Source: an uncultured Brachyspira sp. (GTDB lineage Bacteria > Spirochaetota > Brachyspiria > Brachyspirales > Brachyspiraceae). From it: DNA of 39,394 nucleotides. The DNA lies in assembly GCA_934725525.1 (NCBI GenBank), contig CAKVCG010000003.1:1-39394 (forward strand), written 5' to 3'. Under the pieces are notes generated by a model, which was given only the letters and a program-made list of their open reading frames with translations, had not been told where the DNA came from and did no database searches. Made by a program: the position numbers and the translations under genes. This document shows positions 1 to 8,114 of this stretch, one piece after another; the first letter of the stretch is position 1, and each line of letters starts with the position of its first letter.

Positions 1-197
1 TATATAATAGCTTCCATTACTTTTTCAAGCTCTTCTTTATCGGAGAGTATGGAGGCGTCTATTTCAAATTTTTCTTTTTCGTTATTTTTCGATTCGGGCG
101 TTTCCGATTGAATATTTTCTATTTCGTTATTAAATTCTTCTTTTTCCATAGTTTCTGTGGCAATATTTGTATTATTTATTTCTTCGATTTTTTCCAT
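1..197 (-). CDS. 5' part of an acidic protein, possibly ScpB (truncated by window edge)
   Basis: An open minus-strand frame starts at an ATG (195-197) and runs off the left edge without a stop, giving about 65 residues beginning MEKIEEINNTNIATE. The visible part is rich in Glu, Asn and Lys and looks like a disordered leader. It ends in ILSDKEELEKVMEAII, where a folded domain seems to begin. A helix of the type ELxxxxEAII at the start of a domain is seen in the condensin partner ScpB, but this is only a hint and the diagnostic part lies outside the window. No convincing Shine-Dalgarno sequence is visible; GGTTCTAAAACAG precedes the ATG. Coding is likely because the codon pattern is clean and unbroken. 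Function is unknown. Confidence 0.55.
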   Translation of the reverse strand, partial: MEKIEEINNTNIATETMEKEEFNNEIENIQSETPESKNNEKEKFEIDASILSDKEELEKVMEAII

Positions 198-264
198 CTG
201 TTTTAGAACCTTTTTTATTTTGCGATTATAACATAGAATTTATAATTTTCAAGGATTATATTAA

Positions 265-333
265 AATACAGTCGATATAAAATTTATTAGCGAAAATACA
301 GGATTAAGTATCGAAGAAGCGGAAAAACTATAA
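265..333 (+). pseudogene. 3' remnant of an Rpn-family (PD-(D/E)XK nuclease/transposase-like) gene
   Basis: A short plus-strand frame without a start reads NTVDIKFISENTGLSIEEAE and then KL, followed by a stop at 331-333. The ending ISxxTGLSxEExEKL is typical of the C-terminus of Rpn-family proteins (recombination-promoting nuclease, formerly PDDEXK transposase), where it forms the last helix-turn-helix-like segment. Upstream the frame closes at once (TAA at 262-264), so only the tail survives. It lies in an otherwise gene-free stretch, which fits a decayed mobile gene. The fragment is short, so chance similarity cannot be excluded. Confidence 0.45.
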
Positions 334-775
334 TAAATTATTCATATACAATTATTAAAAATTGATTGCTTCATTATAAACCGCTATTAGATACAACTAC
401 GGTTTAAAAAATTAAAAATTAGATGTCGTATATTTTTTAAAGTTTGCCGATAAATAAATATAAAATAGCAAGTTTACATATTATGAATAATTATAATAAA
501 AAAATACTTGACTTTTTTTATTTTTATGTTATCTTTATAGATTAATTAATTGAGTTTAATTTAATTATGAATAATAAATTTTGCGTTAAATTCGTAACAG
601 ACAGACAGACTATAATTCTGTCATTTTTCTATTGCACTATCTCTATATTTTCCTTATCGCAAAAATATATTCTACATTTAGTTAATCCCATTTTAACTTT
701 GTATAACCTATCGGGAAATATTTCTCGACTATTTATAAATAAAAAATTAATATTTTCATAAAAGTAGAATAAATT
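334..775. other. Intergenic A+T-rich stretch without a convincing gene
   Basis: After the Rpn-like remnant there are about 440 bases with no supported gene. A 64-codon frame at 567-761 is open, but it has no ribosome binding site and an implausible composition. The only signal seen is a candidate promoter near 508-535 pointing toward the lipoprotein genes. Confidence 0.6.
508..535 (+). promoter_or_regulatory. Candidate sigma-70 promoter upstream of the lipoprotein genes
   Basis: TTGACT (508-513) is followed after 16 bases by TATCTT (530-535). Both are close to the sigma-70 consensus, and the site points toward the lipoprotein gene at 776. The implied leader of more than 200 bases is long, and such sequences arise by chance in A+T-rich DNA, so the call is tentative. 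Confidence 0.35.
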
Positions 776-1162
776 ATGAAACTAAAATTATCAATCATTA
801 TTTTTACGGCTATTTTGAGCATATTTTATTTGCAAATAGTTTCTTGTAAAAAGAACCCAGAAAACCCCAAATATGATTATTATACGGGATTCTTAATATA
901 TGGTGTGCCTGGCACTGGTATGGTAAAGCATGACCATTACGATTTTTATAGTCAAAGTAATAATAAAACATATTATATTGTGGTTCAATCCGATATTGAT
1001 AAATTAAAACCCTATTTTAATGATAATCAAAAAATAATCATAACTATAAAAGCTACTTACTCAAACCAATATAAAGGATATACAGCAATTAATGGCTATA
1101 TGGAAGATTTTTTATATGATGTTACATTCATAGCTGCTATCGAGACCAATGAAATAGAATAG
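776..1162 (+). CDS. Small putative lipoprotein, unknown function
   Basis: This encodes a 128-residue protein with a lipoprotein signal peptide: basic MKLK, a hydrophobic stretch, then LQIVSCKK with the probable lipidated Cys at residue 24. The mature part has no motif that I recognise. It is rich in Tyr, Lys and Asn (YDYYTGF, HDHYDFYSQSNNKTYYIVV) and contains beta-like segments, so it may be a small beta-rich domain anchored to a membrane. The start is set by the signal peptide; the ribosome binding site is weak. The next gene, also a lipoprotein, begins 29 bases downstream, so the two may be co-transcribed. No function can be assigned. Confidence 0.75.
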   Translation: MKLKLSIIIFTAILSIFYLQIVSCKKNPENPKYDYYTGFLIYGVPGTGMVKHDHYDFYSQSNNKTYYIVVQSDIDKLKPYFNDNQKIIITIKATYSNQYKGYTAINGYMEDFLYDVTFIAAIETNEIE

Positions 1163-1191
1163 AAATATTACAATAATAGGAAATTTTTACA

Positions 1192-1541
1192 ATGAAAAGT
1201 TTTTTAAAGATTTTAATTTTATCATTATCTTCATGCTCTAAAAAACCTCCAAAGCCGTATGTTTTTAAACCAGATAGCGAAGCTACAAATATAGGAAATA
1301 GCACAAAAACCCCGAATTATATCTTTGCAAGCGGTTTTATCCAAGTTTTGCATCGTTTACTTTCCCATTTGTTATCACGGCTATCGCTTTAAAGCAGGCT
1401 ATGGTTTGTTTTAATAATCTTGGACATCCTATGCCTTATTTACAGTATGTGGTTTTAATAGAAACCGTTATAGCTGTAATACTTGTGGTATTTGTATATG
1501 TAAGTTTTATAAAGTTTATTTTTGTTAATAAAAAAAGCTAA
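1192..1541 (+). pseudogene. Frameshifted small lipoprotein/membrane protein
   Basis: The frame from ATG 1192 encodes a short lipoprotein leader (MKSFLKILILSLSSCSKK, Cys at about residue 15) and continues to NYIFASGF, then leaves the natural frame and stops at 1390-1392. From about 1335 another plus frame takes over. It encodes PSFASFTFPFVITAIALKQ, a Cys/His-containing loop (FNNLGHPMPYLQY) and a strongly hydrophobic helix (VVLIETVIAVILVVFVYVSF), ending at TAA 1539-1541. Adding one T to the T4 run at 1335-1338 would join the two as ASGFYPSFASF. The intact product would be about 116 residues with an N-terminal lipid anchor and two C-terminal membrane segments. The break may be a real mutation or a base-calling error. 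Function unknown. Confidence 0.65.
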
Positions 1542-1564
1542 TATAACTAATATAATGAATTAAT

Positions 1565-1596
1565 AAACTCCTATGATTTTATTTTCGTAGGAGTTT
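1565..1596 (+). terminator. Rho-independent terminator, possibly bidirectional
   Basis: AAACTCCTATGA (1565-1576) pairs with TCGTAGGAGTTT (1585-1596), a 12-bp stem with one wobble pair and an 8-base loop (TTTTATTT). The stem continues into ATTT on the plus strand and TTTATTAATT on the minus strand. It sits between the plus-strand lipoprotein gene and the converging minus-strand cardiolipin synthase gene. Confidence 0.8.
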
Positions 1597-1652
1597 ATTT
1601 CGTTTTATCAAATTTATAAAATTCTAAATAAAACCAATCTATAAAAACTTTA

Positions 1653-3125
1653 TTATAAAACGGGGGCTATTATTCTACAAGCGGAATTTCTTAATCTAAT
1701 TAAAACGGGCTGTTTGGCATATTCTTCGGATGTTATTTTATGCGAGTTTAAAATATCTTTTTTGAATATATTTTCAAATTTTTTTGAAATTTCCGAATCG
1801 TAAATAACGGCGTTCATTTCGTAATGCAAATAAAAACTTCTAACATCCATATTACAAGTTCCGCATGAGACTATGCTTCCGTCTATAATGCAGAATTTAC
1901 TATGCAAAAAACCTTTTTGATACAAATAAATATTTACTCCCGCTTTAAGCAAAGTTTCAAAATAAGTTTGAGCCACCCACCAAGCGAGAAGTTTATCGGG
2001 ATGTCCCGTTATCATCAAATTAACATTAACTCCCGACAAAGAAGCGTTTTCTAAAATTTGTAAAAATCCTTCATCGGGAACAAAATAAGGGCTTTCTATA
2101 TAAACGCTTTCTTTAGCCTCTTCTATCATTTTGGAATAAACTTTTTGAATCGTATCCCATTTTGAATCTGGACCCGAAGAGAGAATTTGAACGGGCAAAT
2201 ATTTTTCTGTAATAGGTAGAGGAAATAAATTTTTCATGTCGGTTGAATTATTGGAATTATCGTCAAGAACATAATCCAAATCTTTTCCTCCAGCGTTATG
2301 CCAATCGCAAATAAAAATATTTTGTATCAAATTGCATGAATCTCCCACTATTCTTAAATGAATATCTCGCCAAGAAGAAAATCTTTTTCCGCCGTCTATA
2401 TATTCCTGCCCTAAATTCATCCCGCCCATATAAGATACGATTCCGTCTATGACTACAATTTTTCTGTGATTTCTATAATTAACAAATCTTGTCCAGAAGA
2501 TTGAAAAAGGGTCATGATAATATAAAAACTTTATTTTGTTTCTTCTTAATTCTCTTCTATACTTTCGGCTTATTCTTAACATAGAACCAACGCCGTCAAA
2601 TATTAATCTGATTTCCACGCCTTCTTTAGCTTTCTTTATAAGAATGTCTTTAATTTTTTTTCCAAGTTTATCGCTTCGCCAAATAAAATATTCCATGTGA
2701 ATAGTTTTTTCCGCAAGTTTCAAATCGTTTATCATATTTTCAAAAAGTTCTTCGCCGTTGTCGAATATAGAAACTTCGTTTTGAACGGTTATCGGAGAGT
2801 ATCCGCTTTTTATTGCAAGTTTTACCAAGTTTACATTTTTACCGTAAAGTCCGCCCATATTATTAATTATATTTATTTGTTCGTCCAATATTGGAGAGAA
2901 ATGTCTTTTTAATATATCTTCTGGAAGCCTTGCAGAAATTTTCTTTTTTGATTTTTTCCAATTCATTCCCAAAAAAATATAGAATATAACTCCAACATAA
3001 GGAAGAAAAACCAAAACGGTAAGCCAAGCTATAAAAGAGTATGGCGGTTTATTTTCAAGAAGCATTTTTATCGCTATAAAAATTACATAAAAGAAAAATA
3101 TTATAGTCAATACATAAAAAATCAT
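1653..3125 (-). CDS. cls: Cardiolipin synthase (phospholipase D family)
   Basis: This 490-residue membrane enzyme makes cardiolipin by transferring a phosphatidyl group between phosphatidylglycerol molecules. Two N-terminal hydrophobic helices (about residues 2-20 and 31-53) are followed by two phospholipase D domains. Each carries an HKD motif: NHRKIVVIDG with MGGMNLGQEY after it, and LHSKFCIIDG with CGTCNMDVRS after it. Length and layout match bacterial ClsA/Cls. The start MIFYVLTIIFFF begins directly with the first membrane helix. The gene ends about 55 bases from the bidirectional hairpin at 1565-1596 and begins 56 bases after the helicase stop, so it may belong to the fabH-helicase transcript. 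Confidence 0.93.
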   Translation of the reverse strand: MIFYVLTIIFFFYVIFIAIKMLLENKPPYSFIAWLTVLVFLPYVGVIFYIFLGMNWKKSKKKISARLPEDILKRHFSPILDEQINIINNMGGLYGKNVNLVKLAIKSGYSPITVQNEVSIFDNGEELFENMINDLKLAEKTIHMEYFIWRSDKLGKKIKDILIKKAKEGVEIRLIFDGVGSMLRISRKYRRELRRNKIKFLYYHDPFSIFWTRFVNYRNHRKIVVIDGIVSYMGGMNLGQEYIDGGKRFSSWRDIHLRIVGDSCNLIQNIFICDWHNAGGKDLDYVLDDNSNNSTDMKNLFPLPITEKYLPVQILSSGPDSKWDTIQKVYSKMIEEAKESVYIESPYFVPDEGFLQILENASLSGVNVNLMITGHPDKLLAWWVAQTYFETLLKAGVNIYLYQKGFLHSKFCIIDGSIVSCGTCNMDVRSFYLHYEMNAVIYDSEISKKFENIFKKDILNSHKITSEEYAKQPVLIRLRNSACRIIAPVL

Positions 3126-3181
3126 ATAATAATCTTATAATATTAAAAGAAAAATTTAAAGTCAGTTAAAGTAAATTTAAT

Positions 3182-5161
3182 TCAATAATCAAAAGCGTCT
3201 TCGTCTATTTCAATATAATTATGATTATAACGATAAGAAATTTTTTCTTTTATATCCATTAAATGTTTCGGTATCTCCGTTAAAAATGAAGAAGGAATTT
3301 GTTCCATTATTCCGGTATTTATTCTTCTTTTTTTTGAGTAGGTTAAATAAAGTTTCTTTTTCGCTCTCGTTATCGCCACATAAAAAAGTCTTCTCTCTTC
3401 CTCTATTCCGTTTTCTTCTTCCAAAGCAAAATAATGAGGAAAAACGTTATGCTCCATTCCCGTCATAAAAACCGCTTCAAATTCCAAACCTTTAGCGTTA
3501 TGAACCGTCATTAAAGTTATCGCGTCTTTATTTTCGTTATTTGAAGTATCTCTATAAAGCGAAGTTTCTTCCAAAAAACTATTTATATTCGCGTCATTTT
3601 CGATTAATTTATAATCGTAATAAGCTCTGAAAAGTTCTTTTATATTATCGTTTGCCGATGCCATTCTTATTTCGCCATCGCTTTTGAATATGGAAAAATA
3701 ATCGATTTCATTTAAAAATTTAAAAAATATTTGTTCTATATTTATTCCTTCGTTGGTTTCCGTATCTTCTTTTACTTTATTTGAATAATCTTCTATTATA
3801 GATTTATAAGCTTTTATATTATTTTTAGCTTTTTTCGATAATGTTGATTCTTCTATATAGTCGATTGCATCAAACAAAGTCAAGCCTCTTAAAGTTGCAA
3901 AATCATCGAAGTTGGATAAACTTTTTTCACCTATAGAACGCGAGGGAGTATTAATCGTCCTTCTGAAACTAAAATTATCTTTGAAGCCCGTCATTAATCT
4001 TAAAAAAGCGATTGAATCTTTTATTTCGATTCTTTCGTAGAAGCCGACTCCTCCCAAAATTTTGTAATCAATCGAATGAATAAGCAATTCTTTTTCGTAA
4101 ACTCTCGATTGACTGTTTGTCCTAAATAAAATAACAATATCTTTAGCTTCAAATCCCAAATCAAAAAGTCGCTCTATTTCTTCCACCACTTCTTTTGCCT
4201 CTTCCAAATCCGAATAGCAAATCCAATTTTCTATTCTGTATTGACTTTCTTTATTTGAAAAAACATTTTTTCTATGTCTTTGCGAATTATTTTTTATGAC
4301 ATTCAAAGCCGCTTCGACAATATCTTTCGGGCATCTATAATTTTCTTCGAGTCTAATTATTTTTGTGTTTGGAAAATCGTTTTCAAAATTAAGTATATTT
4401 ACGATAGTCGCTCCTCTGAAAGCGTATATGCTTTGGTCATCGTCTCCGACAACCGTCAAATCGTTTTCCGCGTTTTGAGTAAGCAATTTTATCAATTTAT
4501 ACTGCTGCGGATTCGTATCTTGAAATTCGTCCACTAAAATATATTTGAATCTTTCTTTATAATAATTCAAAACGGAATTTTCTTTTTCAAATAATTTTAT
4601 CGTATTGAGTATGAGGTCGTCAAAATCCATCAAATTTTCTTTTATTTCGTATTCCAAATATTTATTATAAATTTTTTTAAAAATATTTCTGTCGTAAGTA
4701 ATTCCGTCGTCCATTTCATTTTTAATATTTGAGATAAATTTTATTATAAGTTTAGGAGTTATGCTTTTAGGAGTTTCCTCTTCTTTCAAAATTCTTTTTA
4801 TAATCGTTAATTTATCGCTTTCGTCCAAAATTATAAAATCGGATTTATAACCTATATAATTTGCATTCTCTTTTAATATTCTTAAACATGCCGAGTGGAA
4901 AGTTCGCACAAATAATCTGTAAGGTTTTACTTCGGGTAAAAGTTCGCAGACTCTATTTTTCATTTCGTTTGCCGCTTTATTCGTAAAAGTTACAGCCATT
5001 ATTCTCTCGGGCGGAACTTCGCATTCTTTTATTAAATAGGCAATTTTTTTAGTTACAACGAGAGTTTTACCGCTTCCCGCTCCAGAAAGTAAAAGCAAAG
5101 GGCTTCCGCGATGCAATATTGCTTCTCTTTGAACTAAACTAATATTTTCAAGTATATCCAT
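3182..5161 (-). CDS. UvrD/PcrA/Rep-type 3'-5' DNA helicase (first of two)
   Basis: A 659-residue superfamily 1A helicase with the full motif set in order: Q-motif region (SLVQREAI), Walker A GAGSGKT near residue 27, VTFTNKAANEM, Walker B with LVDEFQDTNPQQYKL, VGDDDQSIYAFRGA, LEENYRC, LMTVHNAKGLEFEAVF and EERRLFYVAITRAKK. These enzymes unwind DNA in repair or displace RecA and stalled replication complexes. The C-terminal extension beyond motif VI is short (about 70 residues), without a clear PcrA RNA-polymerase-binding tail. A second complete paralog lies at 11668-13698, so one may be PcrA/UvrD and the other Rep-like; the sequence alone does not say which. Only one base separates it from fabH upstream, which indicates co-transcription. 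Confidence 0.9.
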   Translation of the reverse strand: MDILENISLVQREAILHRGSPLLLLSGAGSGKTLVVTKKIAYLIKECEVPPERIMAVTFTNKAANEMKNRVCELLPEVKPYRLFVRTFHSACLRILKENANYIGYKSDFIILDESDKLTIIKRILKEEETPKSITPKLIIKFISNIKNEMDDGITYDRNIFKKIYNKYLEYEIKENLMDFDDLILNTIKLFEKENSVLNYYKERFKYILVDEFQDTNPQQYKLIKLLTQNAENDLTVVGDDDQSIYAFRGATIVNILNFENDFPNTKIIRLEENYRCPKDIVEAALNVIKNNSQRHRKNVFSNKESQYRIENWICYSDLEEAKEVVEEIERLFDLGFEAKDIVILFRTNSQSRVYEKELLIHSIDYKILGGVGFYERIEIKDSIAFLRLMTGFKDNFSFRRTINTPSRSIGEKSLSNFDDFATLRGLTLFDAIDYIEESTLSKKAKNNIKAYKSIIEDYSNKVKEDTETNEGINIEQIFFKFLNEIDYFSIFKSDGEIRMASANDNIKELFRAYYDYKLIENDANINSFLEETSLYRDTSNNENKDAITLMTVHNAKGLEFEAVFMTGMEHNVFPHYFALEEENGIEEERRLFYVAITRAKKKLYLTYSKKRRINTGIMEQIPSSFLTEIPKHLMDIKEKISYRYNHNYIEIDEDAFDY

Positions 5162-5162
5162 T

Positions 5163-6131
5163 TTACCAAATCATTAAAGTAGAACCCCAAGTAAATCCGC
5201 CTCCGAATCCAGTGAAAAGAACCAAATCTCCATCTTTAATTTTATTTTTTTCAAGCGCATCGTTTAAAGCCAAACCTATACTCGTGGAAGAAGAATTTCC
5301 AAATTTATTTAATGTGACGCTCACTTTTTCCATTGGAAGCCCTATTCTTTTTGCAACCGCTTGAATTATTCTCAGATTAGCCTGATGCGGAACGAAGAAT
5401 TTTACATCCGATAATTTTTTTTCCGCTTTCGCCAAAACTCTATCTATGCTATTTGAAAATTCCGTAACCGCTCTTTTGAAAGTCTCTCCGCCTTCCATAT
5501 ATATTTTAAAATCGGGTCCATCGCAATCTTCCGCTCTTATCGGATATGCACTTCCTCCGTTTAAAACTATTGTCAAATCGGGTTCGCTTTGCATATCAAT
5601 TGCCACAACTCCTCTTCCGTCTTCCCTCGAAGTTACCAACGAAGCGGTAGCCGCATCTCCGAATAAAATCGCCGTTCCTCTATCTTTCCAATTTATGTCT
5701 TTAGTCAATTTTTCACTGCAAACTATAAGAACATTTTTTGACTGCCCGCTTTCTATCAACGCCGTTACCGTATTCATAGCGTAAACATAACCCGAACAAG
5801 CCGCCGAAAAATCCAAAGCAAAACAATGTTTTAAACCGAGCGCTTTTTGAATCTGCCCCGCCATTGAAGGAAATATATAATCTTTTGTAACTGTCGGAGC
5901 TATAATCGTATCGACAACGCTTAAATCGACTCCTTTATTTTGCAAATTTTTAACCGCGTTTAATCCCATTTCAAATATGGTTTCGTCTTCTCTCGCCATT
6001 CTCCTCGTTTCTATTCCCGTGCGAGTTACTATCCATTCGTTGTTCGTATCCAAAATGCTTTCAAAATATTTATTGTCCAAAATTTTTTCAGGGACATAGC
6101 AAGCTATATCTTTAATATACGCTCTCTTCAT
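5163..6131 (-). CDS. fabH: Beta-ketoacyl-ACP synthase III
   Basis: FabH (322 residues) starts type II fatty acid synthesis by condensing acetyl-CoA with malonyl-ACP. The catalytic triad is visible: Cys in DFSAACSGYVYAM, His in FVPHQANLRI and Asn in NKFGNSSSTSIG. The C-terminal glycine-rich strand FTGFGGGFTWGS is typical. Length is normal for the family. The ATG is preceded by GGAG about 7 bases upstream, which supports this start. The gene leads the fabH-helicase pair on the minus strand. In many bacteria fabH follows rpmF and plsX; here an L32 fragment lies about 1.9 kb away on the other strand, with a methyltransferase locus in between. Confidence 0.95.
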   Translation of the reverse strand: MKRAYIKDIACYVPEKILDNKYFESILDTNNEWIVTRTGIETRRMAREDETIFEMGLNAVKNLQNKGVDLSVVDTIIAPTVTKDYIFPSMAGQIQKALGLKHCFALDFSAACSGYVYAMNTVTALIESGQSKNVLIVCSEKLTKDINWKDRGTAILFGDAATASLVTSREDGRGVVAIDMQSEPDLTIVLNGGSAYPIRAEDCDGPDFKIYMEGGETFKRAVTEFSNSIDRVLAKAEKKLSDVKFFVPHQANLRIIQAVAKRIGLPMEKVSVTLNKFGNSSSTSIGLALNDALEKNKIKDGDLVLFTGFGGGFTWGSTLMIW

Positions 6132-6223
6132 TTTTATTCTCCGATTTTAATAATTTTTTAATTTATTTAATATATAGTTTAATACAAAAAAATCTATAGA
6201 TAATAATAACTATATTTAATAAA

Positions 6224-6610
6224 TTAGCCTATAATTTCTTTTTCTTTAATTTTATCATTTAAATATATAAAAGAATAACGAAGTCTATGAGTTCCAAGTA
6301 AATTAAATGAACATTTGTATTTAAATCTAAAAGATTTACGAAATCCTTTGCCTGCTCCTATTATAGATTTATTATATACTTTATTCAATTCTCCATTTGG
6401 AATACTTATAAGTAAAATAGAAATTACTTCTAAAGTTTTATCGTCATAAACAACCAATATAATATAAGTTAAACAAATCTTTTTAGTTTTTTGAATAATG
6501 TTATTATAGAAATTCGGCAAATTAGAATTAAATGAACTATCTTTATAACTAGTTTGATTTTCGCCTACATTAACTTTTCCCTTATAATCTTTATTTTTAT
6601 TTTCAATCAT
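6224..6610 (-). CDS. Unknown small protein overlapping the methyltransferase (possible restriction partner)
   Basis: This 128-residue frame begins with an ATG that overlaps the last four bases of the methyltransferase gene (6607-6610), implying translational coupling. I do not recognise the family. The first third is polar and Asn/Lys-rich (NKNKDYKGKVNVGENQ). The middle has a hydrophobic beta-strand run (ICLTYIILVVYDDKTLEVIS), and the end is basic (GAGKGFRKSFRFKYKC). Its position directly behind a DNA methyltransferase makes a restriction endonuclease, or the remaining part of one, the natural guess. It is short for an endonuclease and no PD-(D/E)XK or HNH motif is clear. The role is inference from context only. 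Confidence 0.5.
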   Translation of the reverse strand: MIENKNKDYKGKVNVGENQTSYKDSSFNSNLPNFYNNIIQKTKKICLTYIILVVYDDKTLEVISILLISIPNGELNKVYNKSIIGAGKGFRKSFRFKYKCSFNLLGTHRLRYSFIYLNDKIKEKEIIG

Positions 6611-7832
6611 AAAATTTCTATATCCTTTATTCTTTCTTTAATAATTTTTGCAAAATCTTTTTGAACTTCAATTAAAATGCATTTTCTATTTAATCTATTT
6701 GCAACAACTCCTGTAGTTCCGCTTCCTGCAAATGGGTCTAACACAAATTCATTTTCTGGGCAACATGATTTAATTGCAAGTTCTGGAATCTCTTCTGGGA
6801 AAACAGCAAAATGTTTATATTTACTTTTTGCAGTATTAGCTATAAATAAATCTCCAGGATTTTTACCTTTCGGATGAGATTCTACGCTTTGTAAATATTT
6901 ATATTCTTTCAACATTTGATTATCATATTTATCATTAAATTTTAAAATCTTTTTAAGCTCTTTCCAATCTTCTTTAGAAGGATACGAACCGCCTGCATCA
7001 ACTCTAAACCAATGGCTAGCTTTATGTTTATATTTTTCTTCTCCCAAAATTTTAATGAGAGTAGCTATATTTATATTATTCTTATTAAGTGCATTTTTTA
7101 AATAATCTGAAATTTCTTTTTGGCTTGCTGTGATATTTCTTTTAATTGTATATTTTTCACAACCATTAACGAGTCTAGCTGCAGGAGATGCGCCTTTATT
7201 TTTAGTTTCATTAATAAATTTACTATCATTAATTATTATTTTAGGATTTTGTTTTTTGAAATTAGATTTATGAGGAATTCTTATTGCATCTAAATTAAAA
7301 TTTACTTTTTTCTCCCAATCATTTTTTGTAAAGAAATAAATAACTTCGTAAGTATTAGAAAGTCTATTTTTTACAGGCGATGGCATATGATTAGGTTTAT
7401 ACCAAATAATTTGATTTCTTATTAACCATCCTTGCTCTTGCATTTTTATTGCTATCTTTTGCGGTATCATTTGCAAACTTTGGTCAACATAAGTGTCGCC
7501 AATATTCAAAAAATATGCTCCGTCATCTTTAAATATTCTTAAAATTTCTTTTCCGACTAAAGCAATTTTATTAACAAATTCTAAAGGATTTTTTTCATTT
7601 CCTATTTGTCTATTATCTTTATAATCTCTTAAATTCCAATATGGCGGAGAAGTTACAACAGTCGATATACTTTTATCAGGTATTTTTTTATAGCTTCAAA
7701 AATATCGTCTATTATCAATCCCATTTTTAAATTAGATAAATCAATATAATCACTGCTATTTATAATTTTCTTTTGGCTTTTCTTTAATAAAAAATTAAAA
7801 GAATTTCTTTGTTCTACTAATATATTTTCCAT
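6607..7832 (-). pseudogene. Beta-class DNA methyltransferase, frameshifted at an A7 tract
   Basis: The intact product would be an N4-cytosine or N6-adenine DNA methyltransferase of about 408 residues with beta-class motif order. The catalytic motif IV TSPPYWNLRD (coded near 7620-7655) comes first, then a long target-recognition region, then the S-adenosylmethionine-binding motif DPFAGSGTTGVVANRL near the C-terminus. The SPPY form is most often N4-cytosine. The natural ATG is at 7830-7832 (MENILVEQRNS), but that frame ends after 59 codons at 7653-7655. The rest is read one base off. Eight As instead of seven in the tract at 7683-7689 would give EAIKKIPDKSISTVVTSPPY. As written, a downstream start (for example TTG at 7507-7509) would lack motif IV and be inactive. 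It is followed by the overlapping small gene at 6224-6610. Confidence 0.85.
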
Positions 7833-8023
7833 AATATTTCATTATAATATATTTTTGTTTATAATATATTATTATACTTGCAAATATAAATCAATAAGAG
7901 TGGAATAATTTCATTTACCTATCTATTAAGTCTTTTATATCGATAAAAAGAACTTGTTATAATATCATATTTATGAATTAATATTTAATAATTTTATCAA
8001 TAAATTTTTTAAGGAGTTAATAA

Positions 8024-8080
8024 ATGGCTGTTCCAAAGCATAGAAAATCGAAAAAATGTCTGGCTAAAACCCGCCGTTGA
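8024..8080 (+). pseudogene. rpmF: Truncated ribosomal protein L32 gene (first 18 codons)
   Basis: A strong ribosome binding site (AAGGAG at 8011-8016) is followed by an ATG reading MAVPKHRKSKKCLAKTRR and then TGA. MAVPKHRKSK is the hallmark N-terminus of bacterial L32 (bL32), which is normally about 55-65 residues and often carries a Cys zinc site later. Here the frame stops at codon 19, and the next bases run into the convergent 3' end of clpX. The arginine/lysine-rich part resembles L32 but the remainder is missing. This is either a gene broken by a rearrangement next to the methyltransferase locus or a sequence error. A full copy elsewhere in the genome would be expected. Confidence 0.55.
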
Positions 8081-8114
8081 CGTGAGTTGAATTTAATCCT
8101 AAAAGAGGAACGCA

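Noticed and set aside
567..761. 64-codon open frame before the lipoprotein genes
   Set aside because: It lacks a ribosome binding site, has no recognisable features and an odd composition. It is more likely leader or intergenic DNA.
5446..5784. 112-codon plus-strand frame
   Set aside because: It is antisense to fabH, with low-complexity Ser/Leu composition typical of shadow frames.
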